Made by a program: the position numbers and the translations under genes
From: Struthio camelus
Taxonomy: Eukaryota > Chordata > Aves > Struthioniformes > Struthionidae
Direction of reading: 5' to 3'
DNA: 64,000 nt
NCBI RefSeq assembly: GCF_040807025.1
Contig: NC_090953.1
Coordinates: 23,544,997-23,608,996 of the forward strand
Notes under the pieces: generated by a model
Seen by the model: only the letters and a program-made list of their open reading frames with translations
Databases searched by the model: none
What the model was told of the DNA's origin: nothing
Shown here: positions 1-11,951 of the stretch, one piece after another
Layout: each line of letters starts with the position of its first letter
Numbering within the stretch: the first letter of the stretch is position 1

Positions 1-1167
1 CACTTTCCAAAACTCTGCATTTGTCCCAAGGTTTCACCCTTCTCTAGACTCTCCCATCTCAGGATCTGAAAACACATGCAAGGAAACTTATCCAAACACC
101 GCTGTGATAAAGACAAACATCGCCTACATTAGAGAGAAATAAAGGCTTAAAACGCATTTCCAGGGAGCCTGTTCATAGCTGGAGCCGAAACAGCAATCAG
201 ATCTGACCTCCAGGCCTCATGTTACCACCCTTTTGACACCTTCCCTTCCTGAAGTTTTCTTTTAAACAAGACCTCCAGATTGAAGTGCCCTGGAATTTAA
301 TTAGCAACTCTATAAACTAAGCTAAAAGCTATGTTTTCTTTCCCCCCACTTCTTTTTCCCCTCCTGTAAAATTTAAGCAGGCAGAGAAATTTTACAGCAG
401 GGACAAAACTAATTTTATCATTCTAGCATTTATAGGGGGAGATGGGGTAATTTTCCTTTTATACTTTTGCATAACAGAAGGCCTCTCTAAGCAACGTTCT
501 CTGAAGCGGGACGGGCCAGGGAACGGGAGAGGGGCTGGGGTTTTGGACCTGGCGAATTATCTGTACTCTTCATCGAGTCGGCCAGAGCTCAGCCCGTTTC
601 AGAGGGGCTCACGGAGAGAGAGAGATGGGAAGTGGGGAAAGGCTGCTCTTCCAGCCCCCTCCTCCCCCAGCCCATCTCCGAGGAAAAGCAAGGCGATAAA
701 GTCTTTATTGGAAAACCCCAGCGCCTGAACAGGAAAGGCTGAAAAACGAGTATCAGGGGACGATTGGATGCTGAAGCAGAGCGGATCCTTTCACAGGCGG
801 CTGCAAGGCTTGTCAGGGGCCATGATGGATTACTGTCATCTGGCAGCATCAGGATTAATGATCCGCAGGTCAGAGGGGAGAATTCCAGAGGGAAAGGTCA
901 GCAGCCGGGGGCACAGCATAAGACTTGTTGCCTTTTGATGGCAAACTCATTTTACTGTACTCTCAAGCTTGCCTCTCTCCACTCTGCCAGCTCACGGAAA
1001 TGCTGTACGTACCACACTTACAGAAAGTTGGAAGCCTTGCCCAGCCCAAAGGAGAGGGTGAGGAAGACGACTGGCTCCTCTCCTCCTTGTCTTCTTGGTA
1101 AACAATTTTTCTTCCTCTTAGTAGAGCCCCAGCCACGCAAGCCCTGGCCACCTCTCCTTGAAGGCAT

Positions 1168-1191
1168 CACACACACACACACACACACACA
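1168..1191. repeat. (CA)12 microsatellite
   Basis: An uninterrupted run of about twelve CA dinucleotides followed by AAAA. It lies in the ARID3B intron and is likely length-polymorphic. Confidence 0.95.
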
Positions 1192-4100
1192 AAAGGGGCA
1201 AGGAGGCTGTCTCCACTGGAAAAGGGTCGCTGCATAACTGATCCACAAGCTCTGGGACAGGTATATGCGCTGTGCCTTTCTGTTGCGTTAACCACGGGGC
1301 AAACGGAGCAGCAGGCAGCCTCCTGCTCCTGAAGACCCAAGGCCGGGAGAGCACAGCCCAGGGGTAAGAGGCTGCTGACTCCAGAGAACCTACCTCCCCC
1401 TTTGCTAACTGGAAGGGCTGCGAAGAGGACAAAAAGCCCCAGTATGACACTGGAAGGAGGAGGAGGAGAAATCATCCCGTAGCCCATGGGCTAAGCAGCT
1501 TTCTGAAGGGGAAGACAGCTGTAAGTACAGTTCAGACTTGTGGAATAAAGAGTTTCCCTGGAGGAAGTCTGACTGTAGCTATAAACATAGCTGTCCTTCA
1601 AGGGAAATAAGCAGCCCCTTCTGCCAAGCTGTTTCACCCCTTTCAAAAGCCTCTTCTGTTGCAAGGAGACATAATAGAAGTCTAAAGGGCTCATGTGGAT
1701 AGGCTTGAATGTCCCCTATGTCTCCTACACCAGAGAGGCAGATAAAGCAACTGTATGATTTTTACCCTTCAGGAGCTTTTTAAGAAGAAACTGAGCAAGA
1801 TGTGAACCCCAGATAATCTTTGAATGACTATTTTTACATCTGTTGGCAATGAAACAACGCCTGAGAAAGAGGTGCTGGCTGAGCAGTGAAGTTATCTGAG
1901 CTTTGCTCCCCTGCTCCTTTCCGACGATAGCCACTGCTCACTGCTGTGGAGCCTTCCTATCTGTCGAAACGGACCTGTACTTTGGGCTGAAGTCTTCCTC
2001 ACCCTACCTGAGCACACTGCCCGCAGTGCTTTTCTTTCTGCTCCTCACCCTATCTTAGCCAAATTCGGAAAGTACACCCCACTAAGCTTTTAACAGAATG
2101 AGTCTCCTCATTTTGTAGGGTTTTTGCTGGGGTTTGAGTCCTCCCTAACGCAGATCCCCTGCCATGAGACTTTCTTGCCTCATGCTGAGCCATGCCCACT
2201 GTAGGGAGTTCCCCAACATGAAGCAGCGTGAGCCATGACTTGTCCTGCGTGCAAGAGACAAAGAGCAGTTGATTATAACCAGCCTGAAGCTGTATTTTCC
2301 AAGTCACTTCCCCCTCCCATCAAATTTCGTTTCAGAAACGTCCATTTCTAGGGAAGAAACAAAGAGGGGGTGAGATTCCCAAACAGGTATTTTGCTGAGT
2401 AACATTCAGAGCGTAATCAAGCACGCCTTGGAGGTAGAGGTGAAGAGACACAGAGGGACATTTTTAGCAACAACCTGTACAGATAAGGAAAGAGCTGCAG
2501 TTTCCAGCTTCCAGTCTCCAGCAAACTTGTCCAGAGGGAAGGAGAAGACAACACTAGGCCGTTAAAAGCAGTAGGCTTTCCCCAGGAGACCACGGAAAGT
2601 CCACAATGATTTAAAAAAATATATTAAAAAAGTAATTTTGAATCAAATCTTGAAGAGTTCTTCATGTTCCTTTGAGGGGAGAATAGGGGAGTAACTGCTT
2701 GGTATGAATTCTCTCTCCACACTCCGATGGCTAAAGAGAGGTAAAATTCAGTTCACCAGATAACCAGCAATATAGGATACAAGCAAAACAACCTCAGTCC
2801 TAAACTGCCTCAGCTCCCACTTTGCTAAAATTCCTCTCCAAGGACAAATCCTAGCTGGTTTCATGCCAAGTTTTTGTTTGTCATTTTGTTTTGAATCTGT
2901 CCTGAGGATTCATTCAGCGTTACAATAAAAAGCAATGGTGGACAGAAGGGAAACAACCTCTCCCCACTTCCTCTCTGCCCGTGCCACGGCTGATCTAATC
3001 TCTCCCTGCACTCCCGGCACTTCCACAGCGGGCATTCTCACCTCCCAGTGGGAATGTCACCACCTGATCGGCAAGCCTGCAGACCATTAGGCACTCCTAT
3101 CAAAGCGGGAGCCAGGAGAGAGGGTAATTAATCATGCTCTATTTGACAAGAGGCCCCCTTCTTATCTGCACCCCTCGAAACACCATCGGTTTCTGCTTCC
3201 CTCCTCAATAAGTGAGCCTGACAGCAACCCCTTATCAGATTTCAGCTGCTGAACCGGAGGCAGCCTAACGGGCATCCACACGGAGGCTCTCGCAGTGACC
3301 AGTGCCCCAGCCATATCAGCCAAGGCTCCAGCCGCATTGACCTTCCCGCCTGGGGTGCCTCTCCGTGCCAGAAATCGAGATCCCATGGAGATTTACTCAC
3401 TTGCACCAAGCTCAACTACAGCCGCTTAGCGGCTACTGACACAGCTGGGTCCAATATAGTCACTATTACAGATTTCTTCACCAGATGTTGAACAGCCATG
3501 TTGCTGGTGGTGAGGTTTCCACACATATGACCTTTGAACTGAACAGACAAACTCTTCTTCTCTAGCCAAAGATGAGGTACAAATACAGGAAGAAACAGCG
3601 AATCAGGGCCAGCTGGGGAAGATAAAGATAGTTTGGGCAGGCTGCATAAAGTCAGCAAAAATTGGAGTCCTTCATGCCAGTTCCACCTCTGGATAGTTCC
3701 ATCCATCTGGATATCTACAGGGTCATCTCTTCACAGTGTTGAACTGTCTCTGTTGCTCAAGAGCAGTTCATTCATCATCTGAAAAACATGCTGTCAAATT
3801 CAGGGGGGGGAAGACTGAGACCACAGCACAGAGGAAGTACTGATATGAGGAAGAGCTTTGGAAGAATAGGATTTGAAACAAATATCCAGTCTTTGAGATG
3901 CTGGAGAAACATGTTACAACTTAACATCTCAATCTTCAAGGGGTGGGTGGAAAAAAACCTTTGACTTGATCACCCAGTTCTCTGTCCCCTGGAAGGAGAG
4001 CCAGGGATTCAGCAGAGTACACTGGCATCACATTAATAAGCTACATAAAGATTCATGCAAAGTGACAAGAGCCAAACAGACCCAAATTATTTTGTGCCCT

Positions 4101-4351
4101 TTCCATTGCCAACTCAGCTCATAACAAAACATGCAAGCTGCTCACACATTCTTCATGCTGGCTAAACTTAAAACAAACCTTCTGTAGCCCAGAACCAAGT
4201 AAATTCTTAATACTATTTTCCCGTTAACCACAATTGGAGCTTACAATATGCAATACTCTCTCTAAAATCCCATTTTTCAGCTGCTTAAAACCCAGGCATG
4301 TTAATTATTTGAGTTGAGAATTACTTGCACTAGAAATTTACCCAGAAAGGA

Positions 4352-4368
4352 TTTTTTTTTTTTTTTTT
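4352..4368. repeat. poly(T) tract
   Basis: About 17 consecutive T residues. No target-site duplication or SINE body is evident beside it, so it is recorded only as a homopolymer. Confidence 0.8.
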
Positions 4369-7300
4369 ACAACTTTCCAAACGGACATTTTCACAATTAG
4401 AAAAAAAGCCTCTGGTCTCTCCATGTTTGGAATGAACATTTTGAAATTGAAAAAGAAGGGGAGGAAATTTGCTTCTTATAAGAAGGACCGGCCTTTTAAT
4501 ACTTCTGTGTAAGTTACCCCCAGTTTGGCCAAGTTAACCCTCTACCCTCAAAATATCAACCCACATACCAGGTGAAGACTTCTAGTCACCTGGCAGCTAA
4601 GTTCAATGAGCAAGACGTCCCCTGCAAAGGTCCTCTGGGTGCTACAGCGACCCCCACACTGGATACAGGGCTATCGATGCAATTATGCTCTGAGGATCTA
4701 AATTCAAGTTGTTTGGAGGTCTCAGTTACAAGCACTTTACTTTGCACCTCTGTGTTTTTATCCTAGCAACATTTAAAAGTGTAAAGTACACAGGGTAAGG
4801 CATTCTCTGTCCCCTGCTCTGAAAGGCTCACACCATTTACAAAAAGAATACAGTAGAAATTAAACCAGAACACCAGTTCCCCCCTAAAGCATAAGGAAAA
4901 GTCACTCTTACTCAAAATACAAAAATGTGTCCTAAAATGTTTCACCCATTCTTTAAACGAGGCACAAAAGTCAGAGGTTTAGCTATGTACGGATCCAGGG
5001 GTCTAATGCGGAAGAGAATTTTGCATGGTTATTTTGGATCATCCAAAACAGGCCTCTGCTGAGGAATCTTTCACACAGGAAACGCTGGAACTGGGTTTGG
5101 TGCAGTGCACGGAGTGAGAATTTTCCATTGCAGAACGTCTTCTGCTATTTCGGGGAACATTTGTTGCTGCTCAGCGTTAAGCAGGTGGAGTGAACAAAGG
5201 ATGCTGAGAATGTATGTCTACTGATGTCTCGTTTAGAAAACTACCATGCTTAATTCAGATTCAAAAATATCTCCAGAGGATCAAAAGAAGAAACCCGCAA
5301 AACTGAAGCAGTGGAAGAACGAAGAGTATTCCCTGGACAAACACTTAATAAACACCACTTTGCCTACAGATAAAAGAATCCACCAGTAAATGCTTTTGTC
5401 AATACTCTGGATTTGTTGTATTTCCATATCTAAAATGTGCAGACAGAGCATACAACAGCAGGAAAACATTAAAACCACACGGTCAGACTTACAAAGCCCC
5501 TTCTATGTATATACACATTAAAAAAAACCCAGAATGGTCAAGCCATCTGGGAAAATCAAGGTCACACAGAAACCTTGAACAAAATTAGTAGAGCTGTACA
5601 ATTGGAGACGTTTTATGAGGTCTTCACAAAGGCAGTACTTAAAATGAACAAAACTGCTTCCCTGGAAAGGGAGCCTTTCCTAACACACCAGAGCATGCAG
5701 TTAGAGCTCCTCCTCATCAAATCTTTTCTCACGAAGGATTTCTTGCATGAACACTGCTGATCATTCCAGAGGATGAAACTGTCCCACTAGTCCGGTGCTC
5801 TCCTGACAGGCACTAGGGGAATACAGTCAGCTCCATTACTGGTGGCTGCCTAAGCTGCGGTGAAGAAAAGTCATGCCACCAACAGATCGTCACTATCTAG
5901 AGGCAAAAAGCAGTCTAGCTATGCTATCTAGTACATCCTACAGGGCCAATGTCTACATTTTTCTGCTGCTCATCATACCTATACCTTTGTTATCACATAA
6001 AAAAAAAAAAGACAGAGCTAAAATTTAGCTTCAGGTTATATTCACAGGGTAAGAAAGGCCTGAAAAGAAGTGGAAGATGTCACCATCTCCAATACTGAGC
6101 CTGGTCTGAGGAAGACATACCTGCCCGTTTGGCTGTTTGGCATGCAAGCTGTCAAGCCCTCTGCAGTACAAAGCATAAACACTTCTCTTGGAGGGCTCTG
6201 GTACAAGAAAAAAAGACTTCAGAATCTCACCTCAAAATATTTAACATGCCAGTGATTGAAAGCCCATAAAGGCATGAAAAGCCAATCTTGCTATGAAAAC
6301 GCAGAGATGTGCAAAGCATTTCATACCGCACACATTTCTATGGCAAAATTGTTTTCGATAGTCTTGAGCATAAAAGATGGGGGAACACAAGGCTACCCTC
6401 AGTTACTATAAGGCATACAGCACATTAACGCTCTAGCCGTGGCTCTTGAAAACCCTCTTTGCCAATTCACTTTAAATTCGGAAGTAACGCAGAGGGACTG
6501 AGGCACACCTCTACATATCCGGTGGAAGTTTGTCCGCTGGCGCTCAACAGTTAGACAGATTTGCACAGTCTCTGTTGGTGCGACAGCAGCGGCACTGGGA
6601 GATCTGCTCGTACCTCAGCGCTCAAAGCCAGCAGAGATACCACGAGAGCGCTGGAAGGCACAGTATCGCTCGTGCCTGCAGTGATCCCAGCGGCACACAG
6701 ATCAAGTCCAGCCCCCAATGCCAGAAACGCAGCTCTGCTGTGAGCAGTGCAACCCACCACAACAGCGCACTAGCAGCAGGGTCTTAGGTTCATGCCCTTA
6801 AAAACACCCTGAACCACCAACTGGCCCATCATCTAAAGAGTGGCTCCTCACGCAGCAGGAGACTAATATAGCTTCTGAGAAGCCAGACCTCCAAACACCA
6901 AGATTCAATTTGTCATAAGACGCTCAACAACCACAGAGAAGGAGGAAACCCACTGCTGAAGTTGGTCATCCCCACGCAGTTTGAAGAAAGACAGCTTTCA
7001 ATCTGAGATTGCAGAAGAGCTGAGAAAGGGGCAACTTAATATCTTTCCCTGGAGCTGCATCAGCAGGTTGGTCCTGTTGGTGGGTTGGTTCAAAGTTAGT
7101 CCCGCACCCTGGCTGCTCTTATCAGCTGGTCTCCCCTCCTCTCCCCATCTGCCCCTTCAATCACAGTCATGGTGGGACTCATTCACCTAAACACATACAG
7201 GGAATAAAACATCCAACAAAGGAAGAGTTACAGCTTTCCTCTCATCTCCCTCTTCCATCATTATTGCTACCGAAGGGCCATTTTATCACTTGCAGCTGTG

Positions 7301-7810
7301 GTCATTCAGCGACAACCTGCTGTGCTCAGAGGCAGATGAGACCTGCACATTTGATCTGCATTAAGCCCGTTTCATGGGTTCACATTTCGAGGTACATTCC
7401 AAACAGCGGCACCAACAGCCAAATCTTTTCATCCCTCAAAGTATTGGGTAGCTCCTGTGAAATCTGTCATTTATCTTTCACATTAGATTTTTAGGTTCAG
7501 TGTTAGTTAGCAACCTGACTGTGCGCTCCATCAGCGCCAAACAAGGGCCAGCGCTTCTCTGGACTCTACTGGACGACGGCAAAATCCCTGTCTTTACACC
7601 AGCAACATCTATTAGCAGAGCTGCTTTCCATTCCCTTCAGACACAAGGTGCAAATTAACCAGCTCTTCACACGTACAAGCTAAGAAACACAGCACTTTGC
7701 TCTCAGGTGCAATGAAGCCTCAGTTTTATCCATCTTTGAGGGACTCTTTCACAGAACAAGGCAGCCGTTCAGCCTTGTTTGTTTTAGGATGCTTGCTTGG
7801 CACATAAAGT

Positions 7811-7928
7811 GGGGGGGGGGGGGGGAAGAAATTTAAGTCTGAATAGTATCTTATAACTGGGCTGTATTTGTCCCCAGATTTTTGAACATACCAGAATATT
7901 GGGGAAAGAAAAAAAAAGGGGGGGGGGG
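7811..7928. repeat. Pair of poly(G) tracts
   Basis: A run of 15 G at 7811-7825 and a run of 11 G at 7918-7928, the second preceded by an A-rich stretch, lie about 90 bp apart in the ARID3B intron. In the ARID3B transcript they would be C-rich. Similar G runs occur at 18214-18224 and 31334-31347. Confidence 0.85.
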
Positions 7929-10288
7929 CAAGTCCACCTGCTCACCAGAAAAATATAGTCCTGCTGTAGACAGCAGTGAGGAGAGCAGACATGGGAAAGA
8001 ACTGAACAAGTTCAGCTTCTGCAAAACCAGGCCCTGAACCAAAATAATTTTTTTTTTTTTTTGCTAAGACATAACAGTTCAGATCACAGACAGAAGAGTG
8101 GAGCTGCCTCTCTCAGTCCAATCCATGCTATTCAGTTTTCACATCAACCTCAAGAAGCTCAACTCCATAAAGTCCTTCTGCCTATTTCTTTTGAGAGTGC
8201 TAAAAATTAAACAAGCTCTCAACTGCCACGTGCCTTGCAATCTCCCACAGGTGACGTGACTCTTACATTTTGTTTTCCACTCTCTAGAAAACAAGGGAGT
8301 CTCCAGAAAACAAATACACTTGGAAATGCCCAGTTGATTAATAGCTAAACTCGTACAGCAAGCAGCTGGTGACCAGCTCAGCCTCTGCACTGGGAATGTG
8401 TAAATCATAAATAATTAAAAGGTAATAGGAAGGAGAAACCAAAGCATTACGCAGGTTTCTCTCTGGGTACCTTGTGGTTTCTATTGCTGTCAATCACATC
8501 CTCAGGATTATTGTCTTGTACGTTAGTCATCCCAGCCCTCACGTTAACAAGTGAGCTCAAGTTAACATTTGTAAGTAAACTAATTAAGTCGGGTTAAGCC
8601 TCTGCCCACGAAAGCCAAAAATCACTGAAATCTGGTTCAAGTTTTTCACTGCCTTGGAAACAGAACTGCACGCTGCCGGACAGTGAAAATTTACAGAGGT
8701 CGGCTCTCAGCTCTAGCCATGCCAGGAAAGGACAGGAATATGAACAGCAGCAATCGCTGTGTCTGGATTTCCTGTTTTGGATAGTCCTCCATCTGCTCGT
8801 GATTTAGTCATTCATAGGAGGGGACACATCCAGAGATAAAATACTGAGGAGTCAAAACACCAACTCCAGTTGCAACCCGACAATCAGACCGAAGCGACTG
8901 AGATGCTGCATCAATATGCTTTATTAGATTCTCAGGGGCATAATCTTGCTGGTGACACTAAGAGGGCCCCCACTCCAAATACACACAACCTGTCTTGTTG
9001 GGTCCAGTATGCTCTCAGAGAATGTTATGCCATGAAGGAGCAAAGGGCCCTTTACATATCTGCTTTACACACTTGCCCCTCAGAACTCAGCAGATTTTAT
9101 GGAAACAATGAAAAGGACCATAGTACAATTTAGTATTTTTTGACCGAAGAATCTCGTTGCTGGAAGAGTCTGATTCACCTGGCATGTTGAGAGAGGTAAA
9201 AGAAAAAGAGCACCGTAAAGGATTTGCCAGAAACGATCAGAGAGAGATGACCAGCCACCTGCAGAGATGCGTGCATCACGATCGGTACTAACTCTCATAT
9301 AGGAATTCCCAACGGCAAAAATCCGTATTTGGAACTCCCGACAAACAGTCTTTTCTCAGTCCGAGATTCAGCTCTGTTCCTTTACACAGAAGTGCCACAT
9401 CTGTTCAGTACGTGTGCCACTGACACACATACTGATAGCCACTGGGCATTTCAACCAGCAGAGGGTTTGAAATCATTCAGACAATTTAAAATAAAACCAT
9501 AAAAATAAAGCAGAGCTGATTTCCGCTTCAGAATATTTATATTTTACATGATACCACATATTTGTACAATTTTATTATATGTACTTTATAAGGAGGGAAC
9601 CAAACTTCATTATCTATGGGACAGAAAGAGACTTTTGTGATACTCCAGCTGAGCTACTTCACATATACATCACCATCACTGTAATGAGAAGAAATACAAG
9701 TAGCTGATACCATAAGGAAGAACTTCAAACTGTGCCCCCCATGCACTCAGTTACAGAAAATTATACTAAACACAAAGCTGACACTCTGTGAATCAACAGG
9801 AAAACACATTTTTGTGTCTATTTTCCCAGTCCCCAGATTGTGTGCTCTTATTCTACACAGATTGTCTGCAGGGGCATTCACACTCAGCTTCCGCAGGCCA
9901 TTAAAATAGAACATGAGAAGACAAGCGATCATGCCACCTGAACAGCTTATTCTGAAGAGAATCCACATGGACAGTTAGCCTTGTGGCACAAATCCTTGGG
10001 GAACCACGCTTTTTGGGGTCTGCAGTGCATGGACAACTTCTGCAGTGGGTAAGAGCCAGGACAGAGAAACAGCGCCTATGACATTAAATAAGAGGGCAGG
10101 AGAGTTCTTCCTTAGTGAGCTCCTTATCTCCCAAGGCAATTATCTCAAGTCTTACTGTTGCTCTCCTACCTAATCTGCAAGTTCAAGTGCTGGATTCATG
10201 CTTTCCAGCTCAGGAGGAAGAATTCAGACTGTGGCAGGATTCCAGGGTCCAATTTTACTGTATCAAATTCATATGAGAGCTCACTCAC

Positions 10289-10361
10289 CTCTCTTCTGCA
10301 TAAAGATGAAGAGATCATCCAGGAACTCTTTCCGTTCAGGGTCACTATCCAGTTCATAGAG
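10289..10361 (-). CDS. ARID3B: ARID3B coding exon encoding the start of the ARID DNA-binding domain
   Basis: Read on the minus strand, this 73-nt exon encodes LYELDSDPERKEFLDDLF then IFMQKR, plus the first base of a Gly codon. As I remember it, the human ARID3B segment differs only at Gly/Ser and Val/Ile. This is the N-terminal helix region of the extended ARID domain, which binds AT-rich DNA. The acceptor is a pyrimidine tract ending CCCCCCAG before 10361, and the donor is GAG|GTGAGTGAG after 10289. The reading frame continues from the exon at 11880-11951 (phase 0 in, phase 1 out). The same motif is shared with ARID3A; the upstream exons and gene order make ARID3B the better call. Confidence 0.93.
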
Positions 10362-11879
10362 CTGGGGGGAAAAATAAAAACGAAGGTACAATCCACATTG
10401 AGACAGATGGAAGAAATTAATACTATTACTTTATTCTAACAAGAGTCACCTGGTGTTTGTACTGGGGGGATACGAAAGGCAACCAGTAAGGAGGCAAAAC
10501 AAAGATGGACTTCTGACCTCATCAGTGGACAAGGCTGAAGCAATAGTCTCAGGACCCTCTTTTAGGGTTTGTCTTGCTCAGCCTCTCCGTAACTCAGGCA
10601 GGTACAGTACAGCTTGGCGTTCTGAAGGAAAGAGGGTTCAAGCCTGCTGCAAAGCAGAGTTTGAAACCATTTGAGAGCAAAGGGGAGGAAAACTATTAAG
10701 ATAAGCTGAAAGAAGTCAGAAAAGAAAGATGACACAACCAAAAGGTATGCAACAGTGATTCAGGGAAGATCAGTGGTCCATACTTTGAGGCTCCAGGGAG
10801 GTAAATATCTCTTCAACTGCTCCGAACCTCACTGTTCCCTCCTTCAGGGTTTGTCACATAAGTGACAAACTCCAAGTCCCTTGAAGGAGGAGATGAAAGG
10901 ATAGAGCTTTCCTGTGACAACTAATGCCTAATGGGAAAGGGTCCTCTAAAATAAGCCAGAAAGCAGCAATGCAATACAAATATGAAGAATCACCCTGGAA
11001 CCAATTTGCTGGAACCAATTTTGTAAAAATGCTTCAAAAATCCAGCATTTCCAACAGTTTCATAGGAAGTTTATCCCCAAAAAGAGATACTGTATGCTAG
11101 CGTTATCTGCTGGCATTTCAGAAGGGGCAGGCACGAGACTATCATCTCTTACAACTAGCTCTTGAACAGCAAATCTAATTTTCACCTATCAAGAATCCTA
11201 TGAAGCCTTAAAGTGACCGGCTGAAAGGGTTGAAGTCAGTCTCTCACTGAGATACAGGGAGGTATAAAACAAGGCAGAGGAAGAGGGCATAAACCTATCA
11301 CTGGACAAACATATTTCAGCCTCTCTCAAGAGACGCAGCTAGTTACTTGGCACTCATCTAGATGTCAAAAAGAAGAGGGGCTTATTGGGACCATTTCCTA
11401 TGCAGCTCTACACTTTCTTACACACTAAGCTCTGGGGAAGAAAACGCACCACGGTATTTGCAGAGCAATTAGCTACACCCTTTCAGAAATGGCCAGCTTA
11501 GTTTAAAATGAATTCCTCTGGCTACTGTGACACATTGCTGCCACATTCAGATCTTTTACCACAATGCTCACCAGTTTCAAGAAATGAAATCCTGTTCCGC
11601 CAGCCAAGGAAAGTATCGACCAAAATTTTAAATGTCATAATTATAGTGGTTATGAAGTCTTAGTGCAAGCCGCATTCCAGGAATCAAAAGCAACAAAATA
11701 ACCCAACTTTGCAGGTTTATAGCCAGAGGGCTGCGAGATACCTTCAGAGCAGCTTTCTCACACATTCCCTCAGTACAGAAGAATAGTGAGGGCTCAGCAG
11801 ATGCTCTCAGTCACAGACCAGTGAAGGAATACCCCCAAAGTCACCCCCCCCGCCTTCTCCAAAACCTGACCAGGCTGAC
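10362..11879 (-). other. ARID3B: ARID3B intron between the two short coding exons
   Basis: A 1.5-kb intron with canonical GT-AG ends on the minus strand. It contains an imperfect hairpin at 10838-10890, listed separately. I see no exon or recognisable interspersed repeat otherwise. Confidence 0.8.
10838..10890. repeat. Inverted repeat able to form a ~53-nt two-part hairpin
   Basis: The outer arms at 10838-10846 and 10882-10890 are perfect 9-bp complements. The inner arms at 10849-10857 and 10862-10870 are another perfect 9-bp pair enclosing the loop ATAA. Two further G-C pairs can stack between the two stems with an asymmetric bulge. It lies inside an ARID3B intron. It could be a chance palindrome, a relic of a small inverted-repeat transposon, or an RNA fold. 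Confidence 0.75.
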
Positions 11880-11951
11880 CTTGGCAAAGTCTCGTGAAAT
11901 TTCTCTTCCTCGGCATCCATCACCTTCATCACTCCAGGTCACGCTGCCGTT
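11880..11951 (-). CDS. ARID3B: ARID3B coding exon just upstream of the ARID domain
   Basis: This 72-nt, phase-0 minus-strand exon encodes 24 residues starting Asn-Gly-Ser-Val-Thr-Trp-Ser-Asp and ending REISRDFAK. The remembered human segment starts NGGLAWSDDADGG and ends with the same nine residues. The acceptor is TTCCCCTAG before 11951 and the donor is AAG|GTCAGC after 11880. It joins the upstream exon, ending DEQLKQ, without changing frame. The segment is the linker that precedes the extended ARID domain. Confidence 0.93.

Larger units (their letters stand above)
1..10288 (-). other. ARID3B: ARID3B intron after the first ARID-domain exon (partial, runs off the left edge)
   Basis: This stretch follows the donor GAG|GTGAGT at 10289/10288 on the minus strand. 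The next ARID3B exon should encode the segment beginning Thr-Pro-Ile-Asn and containing Ile-Met-Ala-Lys-Gln. I searched by eye for its reverse complement and did not find it, so it lies left of position 1. What I see here is single-copy-looking sequence, a (CA)12 microsatellite, poly-T and poly-G runs, and no convincing exon. The open frames are short and lack family resemblance. Small undetected exons or regulatory elements cannot be excluded. Confidence 0.65.

Noticed and set aside
3162-3386. 74-codon minus-strand frame as a further ARID3B exon
   Set aside because: Its residues do not match the ARID domain or the C-terminal region of ARID3B, and splice sites in the right phase are missing.
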